Of a DNA stretch of 64,000 nucleotides, positions 26,191-35,712 are shown in pieces. Positions within the stretch are counted from its first letter, which is position 1; each line of letters starts with the position of its first letter. Position numbers and translations under genes: made by a program. The notes under the pieces are model-generated. The model saw only the letters and a program-made list of their open reading frames with translations. It was not told where the DNA came from and did no database searches. The DNA is from Planctomycetaceae bacterium (GTDB taxonomy: Bacteria; Planctomycetota; Planctomycetia; Pirellulales; Pirellulaceae): assembly GCA_002723275.1 (NCBI GenBank), contig PBNZ01000019.1:124001-188000 (forward strand), in the 5' to 3' direction.

Positions 26191-28419
26191 CTAATTTTGT
26201 AAAAGGAACTCTGGCGAGTTGAGCAAAGACCAAAGTAAGTCTTCGGTCGCTTTTTGGCGCTCCTCGGCATTCTCGCCGAAAAGAGGTTTCGCCGTCTGTA
26301 TTTCTTCTTCGCTCGGAAAGCGTGAAAATGTTGACAGGTATAATTCGTTGAGGATTTCAGTCGTCGATCGATCACTGCTAGCAAGCTGCAGAGCCCGACC
26401 GTTTTTGTGAATCACTTTGTCATGCAGGTGTTGTGCGTTCATCATGTGCAACGCTTGGACCACCGTCGAGTCACCAATTCGTTCACAGGGTGGATCCTGA
26501 TTTGCATCGGGTCGCCCAAAGGCGTCGAGAAACTGGGATGACAAACGGAAGGTCCAGGCTTCTGCCGCGCGCGAACCTGGCGGTACGCCTAAAGCGCTGT
26601 CGCCCAGAAATGCTTCGGGGACACCCGTGGCATCGCAGACCGCGTCTAGCAAAACTTCGGCTGGCATCTGTCGTCGATAATGTCGTGAATAATTGCGGCG
26701 GTCCGCGGTGTTGGTCTCATTGGGTACTGACGACAACTGGTAAACGTAGGACCGGGTGATCGTGCGGATGAATTCCTTTTGATCGAATCGTACCCGACGG
26801 AACTCTTGGGCTAATGCGTCCAGTAATTCTTCGTTACTCGCTGGATTGGTCGACCGTAGGTCGTCGACTGGGTCGACGAGCCCGCGTCCCATCAACTCGG
26901 CCCAGATGCGATTTGCACCCGCTCGGGCAAAGTAAGGGTTGTCATTGGAAACGAGCCACTCGGCGAACTGAGTTCGGCGACTGCCGTCCATGTCCTGAGT
27001 CTTTTCCGATTTGACGAGAGTACGCGGAGCGACGACTTGACGAGTTAACGGGTGATGAACCTCACCACTCGATCGGTCAAAGACAATTTCCTCGCCTCCA
27101 GAAATTGGAGGTGAAATGCCAGTGCCCTTGCGCCCGACTTGAGCAAAGTAGGCAGCCAGTCCATAAAAGTCATCTTGTCCCCAGACTTCGAACGGATGGT
27201 GGTGGCACTTGGCACACTCCAGCCGCACACCAAGGAAAAGCTGGCTAATTGCGGTCGTAATCTCTTCGGGTTGACGACGATCTCGGAAAAAGGTTGCCGC
27301 CCCATTCCGCCAGGTGCTTCCCTGAGCTGTTACCAGCTGCTGAACCCAAACGTCGTAACTCAAGTTCTCACGAAATACCTTGCGTAACCAGGCATCAAGA
27401 TTCAAGGTTGCCTTAATGCCAACTCGGTAGGGATTGGGACGCAGCAGATCGGCCCATTTACTGGCCCAGTGATCCGCATACTCCGGACGTTCGAGAACGG
27501 TATCGACGAGTTCAAGTCGTTTGTCGGGATTTTCGTCTGCGACAAATTCTCGCACCTCATCAGGGGTCGGCAGGCGGCCGATGAGATCCAGATGGACACG
27601 TCGTTGAAAAGTGGCGTCGTCGATGGCATCGCTCGGACGCAAATTGAGCTCTTGTAAGCGTTGCCAAACGATATCGTCGATAAAGTTCCAGCGGGGTAGT
27701 CTGTCGTAGACTCGATCGTTGATTTCGCCTTCGCGAGTGATGGCCGTATTCCATGTGGCGATGTGCCCCATGTACCGAGCCATAATACTCGCCTCGCCTG
27801 CAAGTTCGCCGGCCGTCATCATTCCAGAGTCATCGACGGCCACAATCGCAGGTTCGTTGGATTGGTAGGCAGTTACTCCCGTGACGTCTCGCGTTGAACC
27901 ATCGGAATAGGTTGCTTCGACGATCAGCGGCAGTTGTTCGTTGCGATCCAGAACGCGTTGCGGCGGCCCCACGGAAATGGAGACCAGTGTGGGATCTTCA
28001 TCACTTTGCCGCGGCATTCCTTGTTGGATCCAACGGTGAATGACCTGGTAACGTTCACTTTCAGACTGAAGCTTTGCGCCTCCACCATGCGGAACCGCGC
28101 CGACTGCTTTTGCCAGCAACAAGCTTTGTTCCGGCGCCGCTGGGTTCAAACGTCGGCCACGTCCTTGATGAACAATCGCTTCGTAATCAAAGTCGGCGTC
28201 GAAACCCAATAAGGAAAGTTGGAATCCGTTTTGTCCGCGTTGCTTGCCGTGGCACGCTCCCGCATTGCAACCAGCGGCAGTCAAGACCGGCATCACATCC
28301 AATTCGAACGAAAGACGTTGATTGGTTTCGGCCTGAGTGATAGCGGCGTTCAGTAAGCCGATCGCACAGACAAAGGTCGCCGAAATTTGTGTACGTAAAC
28401 GCATCGTTGGAACACTCAT
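26191..28419 (-). CDS. DUF1549/DUF1553 protein with Ig-like (BIG2) domain
   Basis: This ~742-aa exported protein has a signal peptide (ATG at 28419, cleavage near ITQAE). It continues with a PSCyt-like N-terminal region with the CNAGACHGK Cys/His motif, a bacterial Ig-like domain (about residues 150-240; ATYSDGSTRDVTGV, AGEASIMARYMG), then DUF1549 (DHWASKWADLLRPNPYRVG) and DUF1553 (ARAGANRIWAELMGRGLVDP). Unlike the copy at 13.2 kb, the DUF1553 region is intact to the C-terminus. The CxxxxCH motif suggests haem or metal binding; function otherwise unknown. It heads the three-gene operon with DUF1501 and PPC. Confidence 0.92.
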   Translation of the reverse strand: MSVPTMRLRTQISATFVCAIGLLNAAITQAETNQRLSFELDVMPVLTAAGCNAGACHGKQRGQNGFQLSLLGFDADFDYEAIVHQGRGRRLNPAAPEQSLLLAKAVGAVPHGGGAKLQSESERYQVIHRWIQQGMPRQSDEDPTLVSISVGPPQRVLDRNEQLPLIVEATYSDGSTRDVTGVTAYQSNEPAIVAVDDSGMMTAGELAGEASIMARYMGHIATWNTAITREGEINDRVYDRLPRWNFIDDIVWQRLQELNLRPSDAIDDATFQRRVHLDLIGRLPTPDEVREFVADENPDKRLELVDTVLERPEYADHWASKWADLLRPNPYRVGIKATLNLDAWLRKVFRENLSYDVWVQQLVTAQGSTWRNGAATFFRDRRQPEEITTAISQLFLGVRLECAKCHHHPFEVWGQDDFYGLAAYFAQVGRKGTGISPPISGGEEIVFDRSSGEVHHPLTRQVVAPRTLVKSEKTQDMDGSRRTQFAEWLVSNDNPYFARAGANRIWAELMGRGLVDPVDDLRSTNPASNEELLDALAQEFRRVRFDQKEFIRTITRSYVYQLSSVPNETNTADRRNYSRHYRRQMPAEVLLDAVCDATGVPEAFLGDSALGVPPGSRAAEAWTFRLSSQFLDAFGRPDANQDPPCERIGDSTVVQALHMMNAQHLHDKVIHKNGRALQLASSDRSTTEILNELYLSTFSRFPSEEEIQTAKPLFGENAEERQKATEDLLWSLLNSPEFLLQN

Positions 28420-28520
28420 AGTGGGGCTCAGGTACAACCGAGTCTCATAGCTATGGGGTCGATAGTATACCCAATTTCTCCGCACTTCCCCAACTGGGAA
28501 CTCGGCGAATATTCCGGGTT

Positions 28521-29786
28521 TTAGCGTCCGTTTAGGGAATCTTTACCGTCGGTGAGCCACTCTAGATTCAAACGAGCCACGGCGAGAGAGCCGGTGTTGT
28601 AGATGACCCCGTCCGTGCTGCCTCGTTCATAAAAACAGAGAATCGTACCGTCTTGCGTAACGGCAAGATCCGAGTAACCGCTGAAACCAGCCTCGATTGT
28701 CTTCGTAACGGGCCACGTTTCCGACTCGTCATAACTCAATTTGATTGAGACATTCTTGCGAATACGCGACTTGCCCGGGATCGCTTTTTGTCCGATCCGC
28801 GCTTCCAGAGTATCGGGGTTGGAGAAGAGCAGACGATTGCGATCGCTGCTGGGTTTTTTCGAAAGCCGAATCATGCTCGCCATGCAGATTGGTTCGAGCA
28901 ACTGAGGGTGGAACTTGGGTTTTGTCCAACGTGTCGCGCCGTCGGGACTTCTTGTCAAAAGTCGTCGGTCGGCTTTCGATTCGCTGCGCATATTGAATAA
29001 CACGCTGCCGTCCACCAACTGAACAGCCACCGTTTCGTTGGGGATATTGAACTCGTCGGTATCGGGGCCGGCGATATCACCTCGCTCCCATGTTTTCCCA
29101 TGATCGTCGCTATAGATCACCGACGTTACGGAGGGCCGGTGCGCGTGCCCGCCGGTTCCAGTAGAAATCCAAACTGGGACAATGAGCCGGCCGTTGTCTA
29201 GTTGAATGCCATGGCCGGGACCTGTCGCCAGTACCTTGAAATCGTAGTCGGTTTTAAAGCGAGCGAAGGTATCTGTGATTTCAACGGGGGGCGTAAAGGT
29301 GAGGCCGTCATCATCGCTGCGCATGTAAAAGCAACGCATGTATTCCAGACAGAACAAAAAGTGGATGCTGCCTGTCTTGTGGTCGACGATCGCCACCGGG
29401 TTGTTGTAGGTAACCTCGTCGTTTGTGGCTAATCCTTGTGCCAAGGCGGCAGGGTTCTTCTGTTTAGGGCCGTCAACGTGTGCGATTTTTTGTCGTGGCG
29501 ACCAGGTGCGACCCCCATCGGTACTGCGACGCAACATGATATCGATGGTGGCCCAGTCACTTCGCTGACGTTTGCGCGCTTCGCAGTAGGCCAACACCGT
29601 ATTTTTGGTTGTGACCACGATTCCCGGAATCCGATAGAGTTTGTAACCGTCCGTGTCGGCCTTAAATAATTCAACCTTCTCGAATAACGGCTCGGCGGCA
29701 CGAGTGCTGGTTCCCACGCAGGTTAGAACGAGGGCGATCACAAGGAAGTTTAAGGCGGTTGTTGGCAAGCAGTGAGCAGTCTTCAT
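28521..29786 (-). CDS. Sialidase-family exo-glycosidase, secreted
   Basis: This ~421-aa protein starts at ATG 29786 with a signal peptide (cleavage near TRAAE). It is a six-bladed sialidase propeller: the YRIPG motif bears the arginine-triad Arg, followed by Asp boxes STDGGRTW and SDDHGKTW and a late SYDESETW. Sialidases remove terminal sialic acids, but many planctomycete members lack a proven substrate. It lies 46 nt after the PQQ-propeller gene on the same strand and is probably co-transcribed with it. Confidence 0.9.
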   Translation of the reverse strand: MKTAHCLPTTALNFLVIALVLTCVGTSTRAAEPLFEKVELFKADTDGYKLYRIPGIVVTTKNTVLAYCEARKRQRSDWATIDIMLRRSTDGGRTWSPRQKIAHVDGPKQKNPAALAQGLATNDEVTYNNPVAIVDHKTGSIHFLFCLEYMRCFYMRSDDDGLTFTPPVEITDTFARFKTDYDFKVLATGPGHGIQLDNGRLIVPVWISTGTGGHAHRPSVTSVIYSDDHGKTWERGDIAGPDTDEFNIPNETVAVQLVDGSVLFNMRSESKADRRLLTRSPDGATRWTKPKFHPQLLEPICMASMIRLSKKPSSDRNRLLFSNPDTLEARIGQKAIPGKSRIRKNVSIKLSYDESETWPVTKTIEAGFSGYSDLAVTQDGTILCFYERGSTDGVIYNTGSLAVARLNLEWLTDGKDSLNGR

Positions 29787-29831
29787 TTTGGTTGGATCTC
29801 CGACCATTCAAGTCAACACTGGTAACGCGTA

Positions 29832-31115
29832 TCAGGGCTGCACGCAGAAAAGGTTTTCTTCACCTCGAATCAGAAGCCGATTCCCAAACGGCACCATCGA
29901 TGCGATCACGGATTCTTGCATGTCAATTTCCGCCAACAGTTTGAAGCCGTTAGAGATATCCGCAACAAAGATCGTGCCGTCCTCCCGTGGTGCATAGAGT
30001 TTGTCGCCCGCAATTAAAGGCGATGCATAGAACGATGCGCGATTCTTTGGAAAGGTATCGCTCCATTGCGTTTCACCACTCTGTGGATCAATGCATTCAA
30101 CTTCGCCGCGATCTCGTACCAAATACACGCGCCCACGATGTTCGACGGGGGTGGGTACGAAGGTTCCAATGTCATCACGTATCCAAACGTGATTTGTCTC
30201 AGTCACGTCGCCACTGCCCTCCAGCTTAATGCCGTGCAGGCGAGGAATGCCCCGGTCGTTTCGGCCAGTGGCGATCACAGCGATCTGCATGGAAATTACG
30301 GGTGTGGCAATTGCAGGCCAGAGTGCATTGGCGTCCGGGTTAAAGCCACCGCATGACCATGTAACCTTGCCATCGGATGCGTTGTGCACGGTCACGTGTT
30401 CGGCTCCCCAGACCAATAAGGCTTCTCGTCCCTCATGCTCGATGACCAACGGGGTCGTGTAGCCATGATCGCCTTCGGTTGGAGTCGTAAAATTGCGGGC
30501 CACCTTCCATTTCATGTCGCCACTCTGCTTGTCGAACGCCGCCAGCCACGATTCGCCATTGTGCATGCGAGTCATCACGACATTGTCTTTCGTTAACACA
30601 GGAGATGTTCCGTGATCCCAGAACAAGGTGTCCGGCCCGTATTGCTCAACCAGATTCGTTTTCCAGCGAATCGTTCCATCCAGGTTTAACGCTGCTAAGG
30701 TTCCGCTCTTGAAGTACACAAAGATGCCATCGCCATCCGTGACCGGCGAAGCGTTACTTCCCGACCCATTGCGATGTTTTCCTCGGCTTTCGTCTCCGAA
30801 GGTTGTTCGCCAGAGTTCGGTTCCCTTGGAGTCAAAGGCAAGCACAGCATCCTTGCCTTCTACGGGAGCCGTCAGATAAATGTGATCGTTCCAAATAATG
30901 GGCGTTGAACAACCCTTGCCGGGTAACGGAGCAGTCCAGGAAACTTCTTCGACACTCCAGTTAGTGGGGAATTCGCCAGCTGGAATACTGCCGTTATCCT
31001 GAGGGCCCCGCCAACTGGGCCAGTTCGCGTTCTCAACCGCTTTTAAGGAATTGACCGCGATCAAACCAGATATGGCAATTGGAAGAACAAGCAAGAGTCG
31101 GCTTTGGAATGACAT
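29832..31115 (-). CDS. PQQ-binding-like beta-propeller protein
   Basis: This 427-aa exported protein begins with a hydrophobic leader (LLLVLPIAISGLIAV) and then repeats of the quinoprotein beta-propeller type, e.g. WPSWRGPQDNGS, KGTELWRTTFG, DGTIRWKTNL, GKVTWSCGG and GETQWSDTFP. The members common in planctomycetes usually lack the PQQ-contacting residues of true dehydrogenases and are thought to be scaffolds or sensors; I cannot show PQQ binding here. The gene is directly upstream of the sialidase. Confidence 0.88.
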   Translation of the reverse strand: MSFQSRLLLVLPIAISGLIAVNSLKAVENANWPSWRGPQDNGSIPAGEFPTNWSVEEVSWTAPLPGKGCSTPIIWNDHIYLTAPVEGKDAVLAFDSKGTELWRTTFGDESRGKHRNGSGSNASPVTDGDGIFVYFKSGTLAALNLDGTIRWKTNLVEQYGPDTLFWDHGTSPVLTKDNVVMTRMHNGESWLAAFDKQSGDMKWKVARNFTTPTEGDHGYTTPLVIEHEGREALLVWGAEHVTVHNASDGKVTWSCGGFNPDANALWPAIATPVISMQIAVIATGRNDRGIPRLHGIKLEGSGDVTETNHVWIRDDIGTFVPTPVEHRGRVYLVRDRGEVECIDPQSGETQWSDTFPKNRASFYASPLIAGDKLYAPREDGTIFVADISNGFKLLAEIDMQESVIASMVPFGNRLLIRGEENLFCVQP

Positions 31116-31235
31116 GAATCAAGGCTCTCCGAGTGGAAACGAAATACGCGTAGTTTCCGGCAAGCCTACGAGAAGCCAGTCGACTCGTCAAGAATTTCAA
31201 AACCAACTCTTGATCCTCGTCGAGAAGCAATCGCC

Positions 31236-32366
31236 TTATTCAGGTTGGGAGAGAAACTTGCGCCAGGCTGGGTATTCGGTCGTGAGCAGTCGTCCCGCAT
31301 AATTGCCGAGCCAAGAGTAGCCGTTGCGACGTTCATGGGAGATTTCGGCCAGGTTCTTGCGGGGAACCCCGTCGCGACTGCAGAAAATAGGTTGATCCGT
31401 TTCAAGATCATAAAATCGAGCCCATACCGGTGGCGCTGACTCATCGAGCACGACGACGCGATCTCGACCACCCGGCAGGCCAGGGTTTTCGATGCGTTTG
31501 AGGCGAATGCCTTCCAATTTTGCCGACTCAAACCACTCGACCGCAGTGGTGATCGCGTCAATGACCTCCGGATCAGGATCCTTGATGGTCATCAGGTACC
31601 GAATGATACCGACCGATTCGTAACCACTCACCGATGGTAACTCGTACGTTCTCGCGCGTCTTGGGGCAAAGGTGACTTCATCATGTTGCGCACACCAGGC
31701 CTTTTTCTTGTCACCGACCGTGATTTGGCAACGAAGGATACATTGGATACCGAGCTTTACTGCACGCTCACATCTCAATCGTCGCGATTCGTCGACAAAT
31801 TTAAAATCACTCTTTCGTTGTGCAATATCCGTTAGCAACGAGAGAACGCCGATCATCGCGTCATCGTTAAAGGTAATGTGTCGTCCGTAGTCTCGTGTTT
31901 CCCCCGGTCGTTGCGGCCAGCCTCCGTTCTCATATTGAGCATCCAGCGTGAAGTCGAGACCTCGTAGAAAGGCAGGCACCAGTCGGTCATCATCCGTCGT
32001 TGGAATGGATCGCGCCAGTATTCTCAACTCTTCGTGCGTCGCACTATTGTCGAACGTCGCATCTCCAGCAGGCCGTTGAGCCGACACTCGCTGCCGAAGT
32101 TCGTCGGTCATGGGTTGACGACGATCATAGTTTTTCGGCCATCCACCGCTCGAACGCTGGAACAGAAGTACGTTTTCGATTGTGTTTTTCGGACCGGTAT
32201 CCGCATAGGCGATCTGTCCGCCGAGCGTCGTCATCATCCACGTTAGGAAAAGCGACGACATCGCAACTCTCAAAAGCATGAGCGATCTTGCCAGACGATT
32301 GCGAGCAACGGTGAGTCGCAAGCTCTGCCGGTTTGTGCGGAATGAGTGTTGTTGAGACGTGTGCAT
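31236..32366 (-). CDS. Pectate lyase, PL10 (PelA) family
   Basis: This ~376-aa secreted protein of the polysaccharide lyase 10 (PelA) type has FQRSSGGWPKNYD, AFDNSATHEELR, QYENGGWPQRPG and the C-terminal RRNGYSWLGNYA block. The family cleaves polygalacturonate by beta-elimination. The frame is open to a TTG at 32483, but the ATG at 32366, with AGG about nine bases upstream and a signal peptide ending near IAYAD, is the better start. It is divergent from the sulfatase. With the sulfatase and sialidase next door, it fits degradation of sulfated algal polysaccharides. Confidence 0.88.
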   Translation of the reverse strand: MHTSQQHSFRTNRQSLRLTVARNRLARSLMLLRVAMSSLFLTWMMTTLGGQIAYADTGPKNTIENVLLFQRSSGGWPKNYDRRQPMTDELRQRVSAQRPAGDATFDNSATHEELRILARSIPTTDDDRLVPAFLRGLDFTLDAQYENGGWPQRPGETRDYGRHITFNDDAMIGVLSLLTDIAQRKSDFKFVDESRRLRCERAVKLGIQCILRCQITVGDKKKAWCAQHDEVTFAPRRARTYELPSVSGYESVGIIRYLMTIKDPDPEVIDAITTAVEWFESAKLEGIRLKRIENPGLPGGRDRVVVLDESAPPVWARFYDLETDQPIFCSRDGVPRKNLAEISHERRNGYSWLGNYAGRLLTTEYPAWRKFLSQPE

Positions 32367-32604
32367 CTTGAAACCTGTATCACGATGAGTTTGATAGGCG
32401 TTACCCGTCATTGTGACCGTATTGGTGTGTCTTTGCAAAATCACAAAATAAAAACTTCGATTGTCCTGCATCACGTTTTTCAAACTTGATCCTTCTGCGG
32501 CTGACGGTCCGCAAGCGAAAACTTGTGCGTCAGTTCGACCGACTTATAATGATCGATTCTGCGGTATCCGCATCAATCCCTCATGAGAATAATGAGACAC
32601 AAGT

Positions 32605-34047
32605 ATGTATCGAATCGGAATGGCTGTCGTTTTGGGATCGCTTCTATGGCCGGCGATGTCAGTTGCTGAAGAACGACCCAATATTGTTGTGATTCTTTGT
32701 GATGATCTTGGTTATGGTGATTTGCAATGCTATGGGCATCCGCACATTAAGACTCCTAACCTGGATCGCCTCGCTGCCGAAGGGATTCGGTTTACCGATT
32801 GTTACTCAGCTGCCCCTGTTTGTTCGCCATCTCGCGTTGGACTTTTGACGGGGCGAAGTCCGAATCGAGCGGGCGTTTACGATTGGATTCCGCCTGCTCG
32901 TCAGCAGGCCAGACCGGACGCGCGCGAACAGGTGCACATGCGCCAGCAGGAGATCGCTTTTCCTCAACTGCTTCAAAGAGCCGGCTATCGTACTTGCCTG
33001 GCGGGTAAATGGCACTGCAACAGTCAGTTCAATCGTCCAAAACAACCTCAGCCCGGTGACTTCGGTTTTGATCATTGGCTTGCGACTCAGAACAACGCGG
33101 CGCCTTCCCATCGCAATCCGAGGAATTATGTGCGCAATGGAGAACCGGTCGGCGAGATGGAGGGATACAGCTGTCAGTTAGCTGTCGATGAGGCTGTGAA
33201 ATGGCTCGAGGATTCTTCCAAGGATGATGCGCCATTCTTCATTTTCCTGCCTTTCCACGAACCGCATGAGCCCGTGGCATCGCCGCCTGAACTGGTTGCG
33301 AATTACGAGACGGTGGCTCGGACTGAAAACGAAGCTGAGTATTTTGCCAACGTCGAGAATGTGGATCGTGCGGTGGGTTCCCTGGTTGCCGCTCTAGATC
33401 GTTTGGGAAAACGCGACAATACGTTGATCATCTTTACCTCAGACAATGGCCCTGAAACACTGAATCGATATCGAGGTTCTCATCGCTCGTATGGACAGCC
33501 TGGACCCTTGCGCGGGATGAAGCTGCATACCCATGAAGCCGGGTTTCGAGTTGTTGGTATTCTGAACTGGCCGGGAGAGGTCGAGGGAAAAGGAACGGTA
33601 TCGGTGCCCCTGTCATCGCTCGACTTCTTTCCAACCTTCTGCCAATTGGCCAACGCCGATATCCCCGAAAGCCTGAATTTGGATGGTCAAAGTTTTCTTC
33701 CGATTCTTTATGAGGGCAAGCTAGAACGCGAAAAGCCCCTGGTCTGGGCTTACTACAACGCCATCAATCAAGCTCGTGTCGCGATGCGTTCCGGTCGTTG
33801 GAAGGTATTGGCAAAACTTGAAGACGTTCCCAAATACGAGAATGTCACCCCGCAAAGGTTGCCTCGTGTCCGTGATGCAAAGCTCGTTGATTTTGAAATC
33901 TATGATTTAGAACGCGATCCGGCCGAGACTAAAAATCTCGTAGGTGATAACTCGGCAATTACGGAGCAACTCTGCCGAACTCTCGAACAAGCCTATCGAG
34001 AGCTCATTCAAGATTCTCATGTCTGGGTCCCGGCGGATAAGCAATAA
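32605..34047 (+). CDS. Sulfatase (arylsulfatase type), secreted
   Basis: This 480-aa protein starts with a signal peptide cleaved near residue 21-22 (SVAEE). The type I sulfatase signature is complete: metal site DDLGYGD (residues 33-39), formylglycine site C73-S-P-S-R with TGRSPN after it, GKWHC, and TSDNGPE. The enzyme hydrolyses sulfate esters, presumably on polysaccharides, after oxidation of C73 by a formylglycine-generating enzyme encoded elsewhere. It has its own promoter region shared with the divergent pectate lyase and ends at a bidirectional terminator. Confidence 0.95.
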   Translation: MYRIGMAVVLGSLLWPAMSVAEERPNIVVILCDDLGYGDLQCYGHPHIKTPNLDRLAAEGIRFTDCYSAAPVCSPSRVGLLTGRSPNRAGVYDWIPPARQQARPDAREQVHMRQQEIAFPQLLQRAGYRTCLAGKWHCNSQFNRPKQPQPGDFGFDHWLATQNNAAPSHRNPRNYVRNGEPVGEMEGYSCQLAVDEAVKWLEDSSKDDAPFFIFLPFHEPHEPVASPPELVANYETVARTENEAEYFANVENVDRAVGSLVAALDRLGKRDNTLIIFTSDNGPETLNRYRGSHRSYGQPGPLRGMKLHTHEAGFRVVGILNWPGEVEGKGTVSVPLSSLDFFPTFCQLANADIPESLNLDGQSFLPILYEGKLEREKPLVWAYYNAINQARVAMRSGRWKVLAKLEDVPKYENVTPQRLPRVRDAKLVDFEIYDLERDPAETKNLVGDNSAITEQLCRTLEQAYRELIQDSHVWVPADKQ

Positions 34048-34056
34048 CGTGAATAC

Positions 34057-34093
34057 AAAAAAAGGTCCGACTCGAATGAGCCGGACCTTTTCT
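34057..34093. terminator. Bidirectional intrinsic terminator
   Basis: AGGTCCG (34063-34069) pairs with CGGACCT (34082-34088), with an inner CTC/GAG pairing around a GAAT loop. Seven As precede it and TTTT follows, so it can terminate both the sulfatase (+) and the small secreted protein gene (-). Confidence 0.88.
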
Positions 34094-34109
34094 CTCTTGG
34101 ATACCTGTC

Positions 34110-34535
34110 TTAGCGGTAGATTCTGCGAATGTAAGTTCGGTAACCGTGATATCGGAGACGCTGAGCTGCTCGTGATGCGGCGCTGCGACAGCTGTATTCG
34201 CCGTGGACGGTCCAACCGTAGCGGCATGTATACTTCAATACCAGATAACGGTTACACGAATATGACCGTGGTGGAGGACAATACATTCCGCCGCCCCAAT
34301 GCGGAGCAGGGTAGTAGTAGCCAGGTGGGTAGTGCGGCATCCCGTGGCTGTGGTGTCCACCCCAGTGTTTCAGGCTCGAGCCACCCAAGCTTGCAGTGAG
34401 ATGGGTATTGGCTATGCCATTCAAATTTCCCGTTTGAAAATAGATTTGAGGACCGTTTGCGAAGCTGGCACTCGATACGACGAGCAAAGTTGTGATGGAC
34501 AGAGCGATCGTGAGCATGTGATGTTTGGCTTTCAT
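34110..34535 (-). CDS. Small secreted Tyr/His/Gly-rich protein, unknown
   Basis: This 141-aa protein has a clear signal peptide (MKAKHHMLTIALSITTLL..., cleavage near SFANG). Its centre is rich in His, Gly, Pro and Tyr (HWGGHHSHGMPHYPPG). The C-terminal ~65 residues contain four cysteines and a basic Arg/Tyr end (RAAQRLRYHGYRTYIRRIYR) that may form a small disulfide-stabilised domain. A good ribosome binding site (AAGGAG, 8 nt spacing) supports the ATG at 34535. I know no family; similar short proteins occur in planctomycetes as hypotheticals. Confidence 0.8.
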   Translation of the reverse strand: MKAKHHMLTIALSITTLLVVSSASFANGPQIYFQTGNLNGIANTHLTASLGGSSLKHWGGHHSHGMPHYPPGYYYPAPHWGGGMYCPPPRSYSCNRYLVLKYTCRYGWTVHGEYSCRSAASRAAQRLRYHGYRTYIRRIYR

Positions 34536-34885
34536 GGCGGGAACTCCTTCAATGACAGCGAATTGTGAGTCAGATTCATTCAGGGGTCGTCTAACCAGCC
34601 ATGCGGATAGGAGCCGACCGAGGGGACATCTTTTTTGGGAAGTGGGGTAAATCCCCCGAAAAAAGAAAATCTTTTAACGACTGACTGCCATCGGAGTTGG
34701 TTGGGCCAAGGATTCCAGACGTTGTTTCTCGTGATGGAAAGAACGACAATAGTTTCACGAGGGAACTGCTGAGTAATGCGATGCGAAATACAAAGCCCGG
34801 GAAGATCGTCACGTTTGTATGATCCGACTAGGAAAGAGTTAGGAACTCAAGCGACGCATACCATGACGACCAAAGGAGGTTCGGA
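34536..34885. other. Gene-free stretch upstream of two divergent genes
   Basis: This holds the promoters of the leftward small secreted protein and the rightward BtpA-like gene. No convincing hairpin or repeat was seen. Confidence 0.4.
34872..34880 (+). promoter_or_regulatory. Strong Shine-Dalgarno deciding a TTG start
   Basis: AAAGGAGGT is a full match to the anti-Shine-Dalgarno sequence and ends five bases before TTG 34886. It fixes the unusual start codon of the BtpA-like gene. Confidence 0.85.
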
Positions 34886-35668
34886 TTGAACCAGGCGAAT
34901 AAGACGATCGTGGGGATGGTGCACCTTTCCGCCTTGCCCGGCAGTCCGAGACATCAAATGTCGTTGGAAAAGATCGAGGCGGCGGCATTAAAAGATGCTG
35001 AGGCACTCGTCGAGAATGGAATTCGGCAGCTGATGGTGGAGAATTTTGGAGATGTTCCCTTTTGGAAAGACGCTGTGCCTCCGACAGTGATCGCATCGAT
35101 GACACGTATTGCCAGTCGAATTCGTGATTATTTTTCTAGGATTCCGTTAGGGATCAACGTGCTGCGCAACGATGGAATGGCTGCGCTTGCGGTGGCTCAC
35201 GCCGTCGAGGCACAATTCATTCGAGTCAATGTGCTTTGCGGCGCTCGTGTCACGGATCAGGGGATTATTCAGGGAATCGCAGCGAAGTTGTTGCGGTCGA
35301 GGCGCGAGTTGGGCGCTGAGTCGATTCAGGTTTGGGCAGACGTCAACGTTAAACATTCCGGACCGTTGACGGATCAAACCGTCGAAGAACAAGTTGCTGA
35401 TACGGTTCATCGCGGGTTGGCGGACGCGTTAATTGCTTCTGGCACGGGGACAGGTCAGCCCACCGATCTTGCGGAAGTGCAGCGCTTTCGCCGTACTTCA
35501 GGGGAGACTCCAATCTTTGTTGGGAGCGGTGTGACCCTCGATAATATCCAGCAGCTTCTCGAGATCGCCGATGGCGTTATTGTGGGAACCGCCCTGAAAC
35601 ACCGTGCAGATCCTCTGCGACCGATTGACCCCGCTGCCGTACGTCGACTGATAGCGAGCCTTTCGTGA
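34886..35668 (+). CDS. BtpA/SgcQ-family TIM-barrel protein
   Basis: This 260-aa protein matches the BtpA family over its full length: VGMVHLSALPGSPRH at the start, QLMVENFGDVPF, GINVLRNDG, WADVNVKHS and the phosphate-binding GSGVTLDN near the end. BtpA is needed for photosystem I stability in cyanobacteria, but the family is widespread in non-phototrophs and is thought to be an enzyme of sugar or nucleoside metabolism. Translation starts at TTG: AAAGGAGGT at 34872-34880 lies five bases upstream and there is no ATG nearby. It converges with the enolase-superfamily gene. Confidence 0.9.
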   Translation: MNQANKTIVGMVHLSALPGSPRHQMSLEKIEAAALKDAEALVENGIRQLMVENFGDVPFWKDAVPPTVIASMTRIASRIRDYFSRIPLGINVLRNDGMAALAVAHAVEAQFIRVNVLCGARVTDQGIIQGIAAKLLRSRRELGAESIQVWADVNVKHSGPLTDQTVEEQVADTVHRGLADALIASGTGTGQPTDLAEVQRFRRTSGETPIFVGSGVTLDNIQQLLEIADGVIVGTALKHRADPLRPIDPAAVRRLIASLS

Positions 35669-35712
35669 ATCGCTGTCAGCCGTAGCACCGTATCAGAGGT
35701 AGACGGGTCGGA

